Below, piece after piece: positions 1 to 11,868 of a stretch of 54,338 nt of DNA (within the stretch, counting starts at the first letter, position 1; each line of letters opens with the position of its first letter). Both the position numbers and the translations under genes were made by a program. The DNA lies in NCBI GenBank assembly GCA_018524725.1, contig JAEUWP010000538.1, positions 1-54,338 of the forward strand. Direction: 5' to 3'. The stretch is from Podaxis mareebaensis (taxonomy: Eukaryota; Basidiomycota; Agaricomycetes; Agaricales; Agaricaceae). The notes beneath the pieces were generated by a model. It made no database searches and had not been told where the DNA came from. It saw only the letters and a list, made by a program, of their open reading frames with translations.

Positions 1-1534
1 GTGATGGTAGAGGACATCACTGAAGCAAGTGGAATACATGCTGGGGAAAAACTCCCCCACAATTATCCCCATATCCTCGAGGAGATTCCCTTGAGGACAA
101 GAAATGAAGACCACAGGGAGAAACTTCCCTGTCCACAATGTTACGGCCATAATAGTTTTCAGTTATGAAAGCAGTAACTGGATTAGAATATAATCAATTT
201 TTACAGCTAAGATAACAGACTATGAACTTACACTAGAAGTGACCTCAGTACCTCGCAAGGATTCCCCAGTAGTTAGTCTAGGCACCTAGATTGGGAAAAC
301 TGTACCAACTAGAAGTATCCATATGCCGTTGACTCAATACTCTTATTGAAGTTAGGACTATATTACTGAAGAATATTTACCAATCCCATCCTCGCGAAGG
401 ACCTTTATCGCACAAGCAATATCAAGGACTGCCTCATTCAGTAGTATGCTTAGCTGCCACTATGTATCCAAAGGCTCAGCTTGGCTATGGCTTCAGCAGA
501 TGAAATCTGAGTCAGAAGAAAGACCACCTAACTGAGGGATCGACACATCATCTCAGTAGATGAGATTCACTAGTCTTGCAAAGACATCGGCCATGCAAAT
601 CATTAACCGCTGATGACCCAAAGCAGCCCCAGACGCGGGAATGAAGGTTTATAATACTATCGAGTCAGGAATGATGAATGGTATTACACATACAGTAGAT
701 TTGGTCAGCAAAAGCTGATAGTTATCATATGCACGTACTTTACCAGTTCATGCATCCAGTAGAAATGCATACGCGTCCATTATCAGAGCACCTTATTGGA
801 TAACGAATAGTGTAGATTATAAATTATATGACTCTGTACTTGTATGTGTAATCACTTGTTGAGTCAGAATTTTGATTGTAATCATCCCTACTTACAATAT
901 AAAAAGTCCCCTCGATGACACGAGGTAAAGCAAGGGAATTCCTGCTGAGCTTCGCTTAGAGGGTTGTTGTGTATTCAACAACTAATAAGTGATAGTTAAA
1001 GCATCTATAAGGGTTTTCTTCGGTTGATGCGACCTACTAGCGAAAAGCAGAACATAAGAGTCAGTAGTTCCCAGAAGTTTCCATAAGTTGAGAAGTCAGA
1101 GATAGTCTTAGTAGGACTAGCTAGAAATACATCGCAGCTGCGTACCGACGGTCAGAAGGACTTATCGATACGAGTCAGTATATTACTAGTTGTAGTGAGG
1201 AAAGGTTCTTGCTACTGTGATTTCTTTAGTACTTATAAATTGTAGTGACACTACGAGAGAGACTCCTTCCCTAGAATGAACAGTCTTAGTTTGGCTTTGA
1301 ACTAGGAAAATCATAGAGGCCATCTCGCAACAGCATTCTATAAAAAACTTCGTGTTCCTTGAAAGTGCAAAGCACATAACATACCCCCCCATTCCTTCAC
1401 AACTCCCCATTTCTCGCAAAACACTTCGTTTTTGCATTTCTAACTACCGTTTTCATTCTGAACCAGAGTCCCCCACAAACTTGTTAGGGTGTGGTTTTTT
1501 GTGATACTTTTATTATATTTCTATACCACTTTAA
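1..1534. other. Unassigned stretch, possibly LTR-like
   Basis: I see no convincing gene. A short frame is open from 1 to a TGA at 166-168 and holds a CPQC motif, but it is too short to judge. A TATA-like tataaaaag lies at 898-906 with a purine-rich stretch after it, the kind of layout seen in LTR promoters. Small perfect hairpins occur at 113-132, 277-290 and 550-566, as in the element that follows. It does not match the LTR at 8759-8999, so it is not that element's 5' LTR. Confidence 0.3.
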
Positions 1535-4500
1535 CAAAAACACATTTATCAAAAGTACCACAAATTAGCTGCCCATCAACAATATGTGAGTGAACCTAAA
1601 TTTCACCCTATCATCTCAGTTGAAGACGAGTTACTAGCTTGTCAAAAGCGAGGACCACCAGCCCACAAACAGCTCATCGAAACACCAGTCGTCAAGGCAA
1701 TGTACAACTGGTACTATGACCTGTGGATGCCTGATGAATGGAACGCCATGGTATCAGGCATCTGGTCAATGAAACGACCTGCAGACAGACACCCACTGTC
1801 TACAGGATATACTCCAAGCAGTGTGGACAATATTGTCCACACAGAGGAATTCACCAGGATAAGATATCCCGAGCAGTCTCTCAGGGATTATATCTGTAGT
1901 TTGACAGTCGTCCGTCTACCAATGGAAGATGACTGCATGAAATGAATTGAGGACACGCATGCTCAATTCGAAACAAAGAAACCACCCGATAATCCAGGTG
2001 ACCAGAACCAGTGCAAAATACTGCAGATTAAGCAGCAGTTGATGCATGACTACCATGATATGATGCAAGGAACACCATCTCACCTACCTCCATTCCGAGA
2101 GGTGAATCACAAGATTCACCTCATTGAGGAGAACAAGCAATATAACTATTGCTTGCCCAGATGCCCACAGTCATTACGGGAGGAGTTCCATGCAAAACTC
2201 AACTGTTACATAGACATGGGGTGGTGGGAACCCCACAATGTCATGCAAGCAGCCCCTTTGCTATGCATCCCCAAGAAGGATGGGCAACTGTGTACAGTCA
2301 TCGATGCAAAGGAGCAAAATGATAACATGGTAAAGGATGTAACTCCTTTACCTGATCAAGAAGTAATCTGAGAAGATGTGGCTAGAGCGAGGTATTGCTC
2401 TAAGATCGATCTAGCTGACACATATGAACAGATTAGAGTTCGACCCAAGGATGTGGAGAAGACTGCCTTCTCCACCATTGCGGGAACATATGTTAGTAAC
2501 ATCATGCAGCAAGGGGACTGTAATGCCCCTGCCACATTCCAAAGATTGATGACGGCTATTTTTAGAGACATCATCAGCATATTCATCTACATATACCTGG
2601 ACAATATATTTATATTCTCTAATTCTGTGGAGGAACACGAGCAGCATCTACGGCTCGTATTAGACTGACTCCACCAACAACAGCTCTACATCAAAGAGTC
2701 AAAGGTAGAACTGTATGCAGACCGAGTGGACTGTCTTGGTCATATAATAGACAATAACGGTATCCACCCTGATACCGATAAACTATCCCAAATCCATGAG
2801 TGGAGAATTCCTTGCAACTATAATGACATGCAGAAATTTGTTGGACTCATTAACTACGTGTCCAACTTTCTGCTGGATATAACTGCATATACTGGCCCGT
2901 TAATGGCCATAACGCAGAATGGAACACCATTCCACTGGTGACTGTTACATCAGAGATGCTTCTATATGATCAAATGCATCTGTTGTAAAACACCCATGAT
3001 CTGACCAATAGATCCAAAGAATGGAGAACCCATATGGGTTATCTGTGATGCTTCGAAAACCAGTGTCAGTGCCATGTATGGACAAGGCCCCAGCTGGGTG
3101 GACTGTTGCCCAGCAGGATTCATGTCCAAAAAATTCTCTGCAGCACAGCAGAACTACACTGTGCATGAACTCGAAACGTTGGCTATCCTCGAGGCACTAC
3201 TGAAGTGGGAGGATAAGCTGGTGGGTTACCGAATCCACATCATTACCAATCATAAGGCACTTGAGTTTTTCAAAACTCAATCAAAATTGTTGAGCCGACA
3301 ACAACAATGGCTTGACTATATGTCAAGGTTCAACTTTGACATAACATATGTCAAAGGAGAATGCAACAAGATTGCTGACTGTCTCTCGTGATACTACGAG
3401 AGTGATCGACTGGGGGAAGAGCACCCCAGTGGGGAGTACATACAGGCTGACTTTCATATCAACCCCAAAGGGGATGACTTGCCAGCACCAAGAAGAGCAG
3501 AGATACAACATCTGCAAGACTGACTGGCAGCTATAAATGATGAAGGAGTCAGGAGAAGTGCCAGACTCCAAGAAAAGCGCAAACAATGAAATATTGGAGC
3601 TGAAGAGCTTCAAGAGGCAGCTGCCCTCCGTGCTGTAAAACCAGATACTGGCTGAGTGAAACGCTCAACACAAAAATGCAAAACCAAGGGAATAACCCTT
3701 GGTGAGTCACTCTCTGCAACTAGCAACTCTGCCAGTTTCACCATTGGGGATGACTTCATTGACAAAGTCATTGCTGGATACAATGCAGACTCATTAATGA
3801 GTATAGTCAAACAATCCCCAGAGAAGTATAGAGACTTCTCTGCAGATAACCGAGGAGTGATCATGAAGAAAACTCCCCTAGGAGACTGAGTCATATGTAT
3901 TCCAAATGACAGGCAACTCATAACCCAGGTACTGATGAAGGCCCACAAAATTGTGGGACATCTAGGTGACCAATGGACGGCAGAGTACGTCCACAGATGG
4001 TACTGGTGGCTGTCATTGGTAAAAGATTGTCACAAGTTCTGTGGAACTTGCAAAACATGTGCTCGAACCAAGACATCGAACACAAAACCCAGTGGAGAGC
4101 TACACTCTCTACCAGTTCCTACCAAACCCTGGGACTCAATTGGGATGGACTTTGTTGGTCCATTCCCAGAATCCAGAGGCTTCAACTATCTCTGGGTAGT
4201 TATGTGCTGAATGACGAGCATGGTGCACTTAATACCAGTGCACACAAAAATGACAGCGTTGGAGCTGTCATGGGTTTACGTACAAGATATCGTATGCTTA
4301 CACAGTCTACTGAGCTCGATTGTGAGCAATCAAGACTCGAAATTCACATCCACCTGGTGGAGAGAACTCCACAAGATATTAGGAGTGAAGCTCCTAATGT
4401 CAACTTCTTTTCACCCTCAAACAGATGGCCAGACTGAGCAAATGAATTGCAATATCAGTCAGATCTTCCATGCAACGGTACACTATGACCAAACTAATTG

Positions 4501-5272
4501 GGTCAACAAAGCACCATTAACCGAGTTTGCAATCAACTCGAGCATCTCGGCTACCATGAAATATGCCCCATTCAAGTTGAATTACAGATATATGCCATCC
4601 ATGATCCAGGACGGCTGCAATGCTGAAACCATCCACAAAGGGATAAAAACCTTTGCAGAAGCAGTGCTGCTAAACTTAGCAGCCGCCCATGACACAATAA
4701 TAGAATCACGGGTTTTCCAAACCCACAATGCCAACAAAAAATGAGGGCCAGAACCTCATATTGAGAAAGGAGACTTAGTCTACCTTTCCACACAGAACCT
4801 CTCGTTACCAAAAGACAGAGCTTGAAAGCTCTGTCCAAAGTTTATAGGACCCTACAAGGTCCTAGAATTGAAGCCAGAGACTTCCAATTACAAATTGGAA
4901 CTGCCTCCAGCATTATTATGCCAGAAAATCCATCCAGTGTTTCATGTAAACCTTCTGAGGCCATACCATGCCTCAGATGATACATTATTCCTGGAGTGAT
5001 CACAGCCTGAGCCATACGACTTTGGGTTTGACAATGAGCACAAATGGTTCGTCAAAGAGATCATAGGCCATCGGTTTACCAATGATGGTAAAATCAAATT
5101 TCAGGTCCAGTGGAGTCTGGGAGACACCACTTGGGAACCAATACAACACTGCGAAGAACTCACAGTGTTGGATAGGTACCTGGAGCTGCAAGGGGTGTCA
5201 AAGGTTCAGCAACTTCGACCCCAATCACAGCCTACCAGAAATGGTAGGTACAAATTGGGTCGAAGAGATTAA
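1535..5272 (+). pseudogene. Element A: Ty3/gypsy pol (RT, RNase H, integrase, chromodomain), decayed
   Basis: A single reading frame runs from after a TAA at 1532 to a TAA at 5270-5272, broken by internal stops that are mostly TGA. Domains in order: RT (PKKDG near 2271; catalytic box near 2595), RNase H (CDAS near 3045, NHKALEFF near 3249), HHCC integrase zinc finger (3935-4065), integrase core (MDFVGPFPES near 4145, DGQTE near 4423) and a chromodomain at about 5050-5190. There is no ATG at the left end, no gag and no DSG/DTG protease motif, so the 5' part is missing. Two catalytic positions are damaged: the RT box reads YLDN instead of YLDD, and the integrase second Asp reads SNQ instead of SDR. 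Both fit loss of a CpG. The pol stop lies in the loop of a 9-bp hairpin (5257-5281). Confidence 0.85.
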
Positions 5273-5341
5273 CTTCGACCCTGAATATATTACCAACGGC
5301 GACTTGCAAAAGTCACCTCTTCTCTCCCTACAACCACCACC

Positions 5342-8300
5342 ATGAACCCCCAGCACCTGCAACAACCACAACAACCAACTGCCATGCCTCAGCAGAGTAG
5401 CACAAGTGGCTCTGCACCATCAACATTCCAAGGACCTTGGACAGGTCCTGGGAGGGGGAGGGAGTCAATGGACACGACTTCAGACCCCATTCCAACATTT
5501 ATGAGTCAGCCTGAGCATCAGCAAGGGCACCAAGACCCTCATTGTGCCTTACTGTCAACAATACCAATGTCGATGTCTCAACACCCACAATTCGAACAAT
5601 GGCCGAATCAACAATTCAGCCACCCTCCATTCAATCCATATCTGCAGGGTTACCTGAACCCTGCATACTACCCTCCACCACTGCCAATGCTCCATCATCC
5701 AATGACAATGCCTTATCATCCCTATCACGCATCGCTGCCACTGCCAACTGCACTTCAGTTGGCACACCACCACCACTACCCAACTGCACTGAGTGAATAC
5801 ACTCGGCAACTACCTCACCCTATGCCCTCAACAATGGCCAGGCTGTCAAGAGCCAAAGGCAAACAATGCGCATCGGAGCAAGATTTGCTCCACCAACAAT
5901 ACAAGGAACAGAACTCGGGCCTTGTATCCCAATTATGTGAGGTCAGACTAAACAACCACCTCATTGACATGATCGACCTGTTCAACGAGTCGATCAATCA
6001 AGTTCTCAACGAGCTCGTTGAGATTATACAAAATAAAAATGCACACATCAGCATCCTCAAAGGATGCCTCCACCGCCTCAACGATACACTCTCCGCCTTA
6101 CAGCAATTGAGAGAGTATGAGCTCAAGGCCACAATTCGTGTGTCTAAAAAGAGGACCTTATCTGGTTCTCTAACACCTCCCAGTGGAGCCACCCCAGCTC
6201 CACTACAACAGCAACAACAACCTGTGTTGAGCTCATCAGCTCGACCTAAATCATATGCTTCAGCTGTGAGTAATGCAATGACTCACACATCATCTACATC
6301 TTCCAAAGTGAGCACCGGTAGTGCTCGCTCATCATCCTCATCCTCAAAGGCAGGTACACAAACCAAGCTACCACCTGCCACCTCCAAGAAGGTGAGTGCT
6401 CCCAGCACTCGCCTAACCACAACTTCCTCCAAGACTAGTGCACCTAGCACTAGTCAAGAACCAACACCTGTCAAAAAGTCATCCAAGTGAAGGTGACAGG
6501 ATTCACCCATCAGGACAACTGATGAGTTGGTCACCCAAGAACCGGATGTCATGCTCATCTATGATGATGTCCCGATGGACAACACCCTGCTCCTGCTGAC
6601 AACCACTTCTGAGCAGTCATCGCATATTGAAGAACTACCATTGGGACCTGGGATTCCAGGTCCCACCTCCCCCACATGCAACTACGGACCACTCATTTTG
6701 GTCTGTCTCCCCACCAAACTTGAGGACACTCCTTGAGTTGTCCCCAACTACCTCACACCTGAGGACATGACACCCATGTCCTCCAGTGAGGAAGAAGACG
6801 TGGCTGAAGACTTCAAACCCAAGAAGGGTAAGAAGAAGGCCCCTCAATTGTCGACCTCTAGGTCAACATCTCGACCAATTATCCACAACCTGCCAGGTTG
6901 TAATGGCATTATTCTGTCCATGTGGGGACTATGGCAACACAGCCAAGTCCATAGTCATGAATGTGACAACAGCATGCGGAACATGTTATCGCAGTGAGTT
7001 CATTACTCATGACGAACCAATACTGTGTTTGCCAGAGCCACTGCCACCATCGCCGCAATGATGGAATACAAAGGCTGGGAGTTTGAAATCCTGGCCACTC
7101 ATCCAGTTTATAAGGCAGCCCGTTGCAGACTGCCTATGACACCCTGTGAAGTGGAGAAGCTGATCAAGCTTCTCAATAATCATCACACCAAAGCCAAGCA
7201 TTGAGCTGAGACACACCACCTCCTGACTGAGCTATACAAAATAGCTCAGCACATGGAGGAAGAACACTATGATGATGCAATGATCTTCCTGTTGCACCAT
7301 AGTGGCTTCTGCCCGGACACACACCTGTCCAGAATAACCACCGAGATCAGGGAAGAGCACCAACTGTCACGAGCATACGAACAAGCTCATGTCTCAAACC
7401 CCAAAAATCAGACCCAGGGCATGGGTTTCACCCAGCCCACGGGAGCCGGCCTCTTCAATATCAACCATCTTGGTCAATATCTTCTTACTCATAGCCATCT
7501 GGGGTCCAACAACCCTGTCAATGGTATCTTGTTTGAGCATAGACAGCTTGTACATCATCAAACCACTTTTGGGTATGGCCTAGCTCACTTCTTTGGGCCA
7601 CCTGAACATGGTCCTAATTGTGCAGGCCAGGTGAGATTCACCTGGCTTTTTGCTGTCCTAGTCACATCACCATGACTTTATAGAGAGTATATTGAGCATT
7701 GGAATGCTTGGCATCCTGAACACCCCTTTGTCCCACAACCAGGACCAATGTGTTACTTCTGATCACTTGACATTGATGATAGTCAAGTGCCAAACATGAA
7801 CCTCGACACCATTGCCGAGGTTCTCATCCACAATGGAGTCGACCCGTCCTGGGTCAACCATGCTTACCTATTTGGGATCCATTATCTGGATCAATCCTAT
7901 ACTGGTGAACCTAGTCACCAGTCCATGTATCATGACTGGGACGACGAACACATCTGTCGTCTTGACCTATATGGACCACCTCCAGCCATCAAGAGATGGG
8001 ACAGATGGTTCTACCCCAATGACCATGACCTTCTCAGGTCATATTTCTTCGAACAACAAGAATTCCTTCGCACCGGGAAGGAAATGCAAGATGACCCTGG
8101 CTGGCTAAAGGCCAGGGGCCCCACTCACTTCCACCTTCTAAGCAAGTGGGAGTACCCCCCACACCTGCTCAAGCCCCCAACCACACCTGCAGTTGATGGG
8201 CCCAGCAATTTGACTCTGCCTGTTGCATCCAATGAGGCTCAGGTCAAGGATCACCCCTCAATTGAAGCCTGACCGATGGAAGTTGATCGCCCCTCCATCC

Positions 8301-8407
8301 TTCATCCCGAAAGTGAGTCATCACCCACCGACACATCTGACGACAATATTGCATCATCAAGCAGTTCCACACCCAGGGCTGGGGGAATTTCATTACCCCC
8401 TGCCTAA
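5342..8407 (+). pseudogene. Element A: large post-pol ORF, function unknown
   Basis: It begins with an ATG 69 bases after the pol stop and stays in one frame for about 1,022 codons to TAA at 8405-8407, interrupted by TGA codons (first at 6488-6490). The first 382 codons are uninterrupted: a Gln/Pro/His-rich N-terminus, a predicted helical section (about residues 200-265) and a Ser/Thr/Ala-rich basic tail. Later parts are acidic (SSSEEEDVAED near 6780), then helical, then Trp/His/Pro-rich, and end in a Ser/Asp-rich tail. I recognise no known domain, no signal peptide and no membrane segment, so an envelope protein is unlikely. Position and strand match the third ORFs of elements B, C and D. 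It may be a gag-like or RNA-binding protein, but that is a guess from position. Confidence 0.65.
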
Positions 8408-8746
8408 CTTCCTATCGACAACAGGGGAGCGACCTAGTTGCTCCACCATATAACTATCCCCGTCAAGTCTCATGACTTGATCCCACTTGTATCCTCTTCC
8501 AGGCATCACTGCCTGGCCCCTACCACAGTCAAGTCTCATGACTTGACTTCCTTCACACCTGGCCGAGGGACTTTACCCCTTCGGCCTCACCAATTATTAA
8601 AACTGTATCTGAGTGACCTAGTCATCTCGGCCATATACCCTATACCCTAAAACCAAGCATCTTATTCATCTCGGACCTATACCCTATCATACACGACTAT
8701 TTATTAATCCTCTTCTCTCTCACACCAAGAGACTGTAAAATGGTCT

Positions 8747-8756
8747 GGAGGGGGGG
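8747..8756 (+). other. Polypurine tract of element A
   Basis: A run of purines (GGAGGGGGGG) lies two bases before the LTR at 8759. This is the expected place for the plus-strand primer of an LTR retrotransposon in + orientation. Confidence 0.7.
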
Positions 8757-8758
8757 TG

Positions 8759-8999
8759 TGTAAGGGCATGCCCTTACACTTAATTCGAAAATCAATTAAC
8801 CCATGTTTTTGTGTTATATTTTGCTATCAGTCTTGTTTACCCATCACTCCATCACATGTTTGTATCTACTGTTTATTAGGGCACCTCAGTTGTCAGTGAC
8901 AACCGACCTTTGCTTGTGCCACATAGTCTCCCAATAAACAGGTTTGAACTATTTGGTGTGAGTGTGAGGTCTTCTAACCATAAAGCATAAAGCTTTACA
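8759..8999 (+). repeat. Element A 3' LTR (241 bp)
   Basis: It starts TGTAAGG and ends CTTTACA, a near-perfect terminal inverted repeat, right after a polypurine tract. It holds a polyadenylation-like AATAAA at 8933-8938. Its first bases form part of a 22-bp perfect palindrome (8758-8779). No second copy is visible in the window, so the boundaries rest on the termini and the tract. Sequence from 9000 on belongs to element C1. Confidence 0.65.
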
Positions 9000-9241
9000 T
9001 ACCCCCTCCCTCAACTACTACCTCAACCACCTTCCCTTCAGCCAAGCAGACAGCTACCAGAGAGTCAGAACCCTTGAACCCACTGCAACAGTTCTGAACT
9101 ATTGAACCACCATCATATCATTCAACTCAACTGTCCACCCCAGAACAGATCCCCAAAACCACTATCCCAACTGTTTTGCACAGGTGTACCATATCACTAA
9201 CTGAGCAGTCAGAATCACAGAGTTCTACATTTGCATCTGCA
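9000..9241. other. Leader region of element C1
   Basis: Between the element A LTR and the first in-frame ATG of the C1 gag (9242) there is C/A-rich sequence with no ORF of its own. The gag frame is open further upstream without an ATG. A 5' LTR of family C (compare 44059-44714) is not present here. Confidence 0.45.
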
Positions 9242-10631
9242 ATGAGTGTACAACCCAAGACCTGGATCAATACACCTTTGCCCCTATCTCTGCACTTGTG
9301 GCTAGGACCAGATACACAGCCTTCCTTGAGGTACCCAGAGATGCGAACTTCACACTCAGCACCCACTACCCAAACCTTAGATACCTTTGGAACCAACAAG
9401 TCACCATTGTCTTCATCCCAAACCCCAACATTGACCAATACTACACCTCTGAGCTGATCTACTACAGAGATGCAGAGGCCAGAGTTACCTATTGATCAGA
9501 CACCCCCACAGAGACTGACACATCCAACACCAAGAGTACCAGGTATTTTGACTCCATTTAATCAACCACTGTCTCCTCCCCCTCCAAACCCACCTCAAGG
9601 ACCACCCACTCATCAACAGAATGCAGCCATGGCCACTCCCAAAGCTCCAAAGCTTCAGCCATTCAATGGCAAACCTCACAACTTCCAGACCTTCCAAGAC
9701 CAGCTTCGACTTGTCTTCAATGACCACAGAGCCACATTTCAAAATACACAGAACAACATCAACGATTGGAAGAAGATCCTCTACACACTCCAGTACATGA
9801 TTAAGTGAAATGCTGCTGGATTCCACAATGCTTTTATGAAAGAAAAGTGGAATACCACCAGTAACACCTATGAGTATGGTACTTGGAATGATTTCAACCT
9901 TCGACTTGAAGATCACTTCAAACCAAAGATTGAAGCAATGCAAGCTATGGAAAAGCTCCAATGTGCTCATCTTAACATTTCCAAAACTGACATCACCATC
10001 TTTAACCAGATGTTTACCTACCTCCTGAGTCAGGTGAACATCACCAATGACAACCATAAAGTTCATCTCTATGTCAACTCTATCCCTGACTGGGTACAGC
10101 AACAACTCTATTTAACAACCCAGCCTCCCACTACCTATGCCCAATGGCAAGCCAACATTGCTAGGATAGTTAATAACTTCCAGCAGTACCAAATGTGCAA
10201 AACTGGCAGAGGACCCTTGTCCCAACTATCTTATTTCAATGATGCCTTCAATGATGCCCCTCGAAATAAGTTCATCTACAAAGAGTGCTGACTCCCACCA
10301 GGCAAACCTATGGACATTGACACACTCAAAGAATTCTCTTCTGGAGATGAAGAAGAAATTCCCAATTTCTCCTCAGATGAAGAAGATGATTATGCCAAGC
10401 AAGGCATCTCAGTAAATGCCATCTTAACCAACTGACAATGAGATTGAATGAAACGTGGAGCATGTATCACCTGTGGTAAAATGGACCACTGGGTGCATTC
10501 ATGCCCCCTTTGCAAGAACTGACAATCTCCAATGAATCAGAGATGGTTCCAGAAAGGAAGACAACCTTCCTCTCAGCCATCAGCCTCGACTTCCTTCTCT
10601 TCATCAAACTGACCATGCCCTTTTTCTTCTT
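9242..10631 (+). pseudogene. Element C1 gag, 5' part
   Basis: The frame runs from ATG 9242 (or ATG 9470) to the insertion point of element B. It has a Pro/Gln-rich N-terminus, then a capsid-like section (FNGKPHNFQTFQDQLRLVF near 9660 and a helical region to about 10290), an acidic stretch (SSGDEEEIPNFSSDEEDD near 10340) and one CCHC zinc knuckle (CITCGKMDHWVHSC at about 10463-10504), the usual layout of a Ty3/gypsy gag. Internal stops at 9458, 9806, 10289 and several near 10432-10520 are mainly TGA. The protein continues at 38513. The role is assembly of the particle and binding of the genomic RNA. Confidence 0.8.
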
Positions 10632-10890
10632 TGTTATGGTCTCAGCTATATTTAGTACACACTTACTCAGCGCACCATTTCACCTTATGTTTCAGCCCCT
10701 TATCACACCTTGCCTTAGTCATCCACTGACTCATCTCTCTGTTTCATCTATTCTTAGCTACCCCTCTTACAGTATATAAACCCTAGGTAGAGCACCTGTA
10801 TTCCTTATGCTTTACCAACTAGTTCTTTCCCTTTGCTCATCCTCAAGTCTTTGCCTAGTTGCAACCTGAGTTCATACAAAGGTCATAACA
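10632..10890 (+). repeat. Element B 5' LTR (259 bp)
   Basis: Termini TGTTATGGTC and GGTCATAACA are inverted repeats. A TATA box TATATAAA lies at 10773-10780, about 30 bases before a likely transcription start near 10807. The sequence from 10807 is complementary to the primer binding site just after the LTR. The partner LTR is at 38249-38507. Confidence 0.93.
10773..10780 (+). promoter_or_regulatory. TATA box of the element B LTR
   Basis: TATATAAA is 27-34 bases upstream of the start predicted from the self-priming match (10807), the normal spacing for an RNA polymerase II promoter. It also occurs in the 3' LTR. Confidence 0.65.
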
Positions 10891-10891
10891 T

Positions 10892-10903
10892 TTGGTAAAG
10901 CAT
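10892..10903 (+). other. Primer binding site of element B, self-priming type
   Basis: The 12 bases TTGGTAAAGCAT, one base after the LTR, are the exact reverse complement of 10807-10818 inside the same LTR, at the predicted 5' end of the RNA. Tf1/sushi elements prime reverse transcription this way, by folding the RNA 5' end onto the binding site instead of using a tRNA. Confidence 0.7.
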
Positions 10904-11002
10904 CACCAACTCACCTTGCAACAAGGAAGGCCCAGCTAGGGGCATATATCAAGGTGCAACCAGGCATGACAGCAGTGCTCAATTAGGAGCAAGGCTCAGT
11001 GT

Positions 11003-11868
11003 ATGAGTGGAAGCAACATTTGGAATAGTCGAGAAGGAACACCAGCACTGTACAGCCTAGGACAAACCAGGGAGCCATCAGTGGCAGAATTTTCAGACAT
11101 TACAGAGAGCAAACACACCAACAATGAAGAGACTACTGAGTCAGAACTCGAAGACCAGCTAGAACCTGCAGACGAAGAACAACCAGAAGAATCTGCAGAT
11201 GAAGAAGACCTAGAAGAATCTGCAGATGAAGAACAACCAGCAGACAAAGAAGACATTGATATTGAAATGGCCAAAGAAACAGCAGCAACTCAACAGACAG
11301 GAGGGAAATCATTGGTCCCAGATCCAGGATTTTTTGATGGAAACAGAAGCCAGTTTGACAACTGGTGGAGGTTGATGACATTTTTCTTGAAGTTCAACAA
11401 GATCAACAATGCTGACAGAAGGGCAGTAGCAGTACTCTCTTGGATGAGAGGAGGAACCACAGGACAATTTGCAAGCATGAAGCTTGACCAAATGGAGAAC
11501 AGTGATGACACACTCATGTGGGACACATTCTGGAAGGAGATAGAGGCGACATTCAGAAACGAAGGACAACAAAGCAATGCAGAATGGAGAATCAAGACAT
11601 ACAGGCAAAACAACAAACACACAGCAGATTTCCTCATCAAATTCAACATATTGAAGACAAGGTCCAAGACAGATGACAAGCATGCCATATTCCTGCTCAA
11701 GAAGAACACATGCTCAGACATTATCAAAACCATACTAGGATTCCCAATTGAAGCCATGCCTGAATCCTACAAGCAGTGGAAGGAGACCATCCTGAACATT
11801 GGCTTAGGATATGAAGCTGTGGAAACCTGTACCAGATGCACAGGAACTGGCATTACATATGGAGGAAT
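11003..11868 (+). pseudogene. Element B gag, 5' part
   Basis: ATG 11003 opens an undamaged frame to the insertion point of D. An acidic, Glu-rich repeat region (about residues 45-90, units like ESADEE) is followed by a capsid-like section: PGFFDGNRSQFDNWWRLM near 11326, then helices with a typical Ty3-type WDTFWKEIEATF near 11520. The frame continues at 33478 with two zinc knuckles; D and its duplication together are a multiple of three, so removal restores the same frame. The 27 or so codons before the stop at 11893 are read from the D LTR and are not part of gag. Confidence 0.85.

Noticed and set aside
1186..1437. 83-codon minus-strand ORF
   Set aside because: No recognisable motif, low complexity of composition typical of noncoding sequence, and no neighbouring context for a gene.
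5342..8407. Envelope-like gene in element A
   Set aside because: No signal peptide, no membrane segment and no cleavage-site or fusion-peptide-like region can be seen.
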